Below, piece after piece: positions 6,950 to 6,987 of a DNA stretch of 6,987 nt. Origin of the DNA: Gammaproteobacteria bacterium (GTDB lineage Bacteria > Pseudomonadota > Gammaproteobacteria > Steroidobacterales > Steroidobacteraceae); NCBI GenBank assembly GCA_030043215.1, contig JASHYG010000086.1, positions 1 to 6,987 of the forward strand. Reading direction: 5' to 3'. The notes beneath the pieces are model-generated. The model was given only the letters and a program-made list of their open reading frames with translations. It was not told where the DNA came from and did no database searches. Made by a program: the position numbers and the translations under genes. Within the stretch, counting starts at the first letter, position 1. Every line of letters begins with the position of its first letter.

Positions 6950-6987
6950 ATGAGCGCGACAAAAGCGTTGGTGGTCACACCGGTCCT
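6950..6987 (+). CDS. Start of an unidentified gene, cut by the right window edge
   Basis: ATG 6950 begins an open frame of 12 full codons, MSATKALVVTPV and onward, preceded by a strong GGAGG site. The visible residues show no signal-peptide pattern and are too few to identify a family. The 141-bp gap and possible promoter upstream suggest it may be a separate transcription unit from the ABC importer, though read-through is possible. I do not assign a function. Confidence 0.55.
   Translation, partial: MSATKALVVTPV

Overview
The window is high-GC DNA with tightly packed, partly overlapping genes. It encodes two TonB-dependent outer-membrane receptors and one complete inner-membrane ABC importer, so it comes from a Gram-negative bacterium. 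GC content, codon use and gene style fit a member of the Pseudomonadota; I cannot place it more precisely. Everything recognisable concerns uptake of a large, scarce metal chelate across two membranes. Cobalamin or another corrinoid is the favoured substrate, with ferric siderophore or haem as the alternative.

Layout: (1) 1-1647, minus strand: the first 549 residues of a TonB-dependent receptor (TBDR-1) that runs off the left edge. (2) 1648-1908: a divergent intergenic region of 261 bp. On the plus strand it contains ordered elements resembling the 3' half of a cobalamin riboswitch, namely an internal-loop stem, a hairpin and a B12-box-like element. (3) 1909-4038, plus strand: a complete second receptor (TBDR-2, 709 aa). 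(4) 4039-4155: a 117 bp spacer, probably transcribed with the operon. (5) 4156-5034: a periplasmic substrate-binding protein of the BtuF/FecB type. (6) 5031-6020: a FecCD/BtuC-family permease. (7) 6017-6808: a BtuD/FhuC/HmuV-type ATPase. Genes 5/6 and 6/7 are joined by ATGA overlaps. (8) 6809-6949: intergenic. (9) 6950 to the right edge: the first 12 codons of another gene with a good ribosome binding site, function unknown.

Working model: one or both receptors use TonB energy to bring the ligand into the periplasm. The binding protein captures it, and the permease-ATPase pair moves it into the cytoplasm. The arrangement is a btuB-btuFCD-like locus with a second, divergently transcribed receptor. 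If the riboswitch call is right, the receptor-2/ABC operon is repressed by cobalamin and the substrate is a corrinoid. Without it, sequence alone does not separate cobalamin from iron-chelate transport. No CRISPR, tRNA, rRNA, insertion sequence or phage gene was seen.
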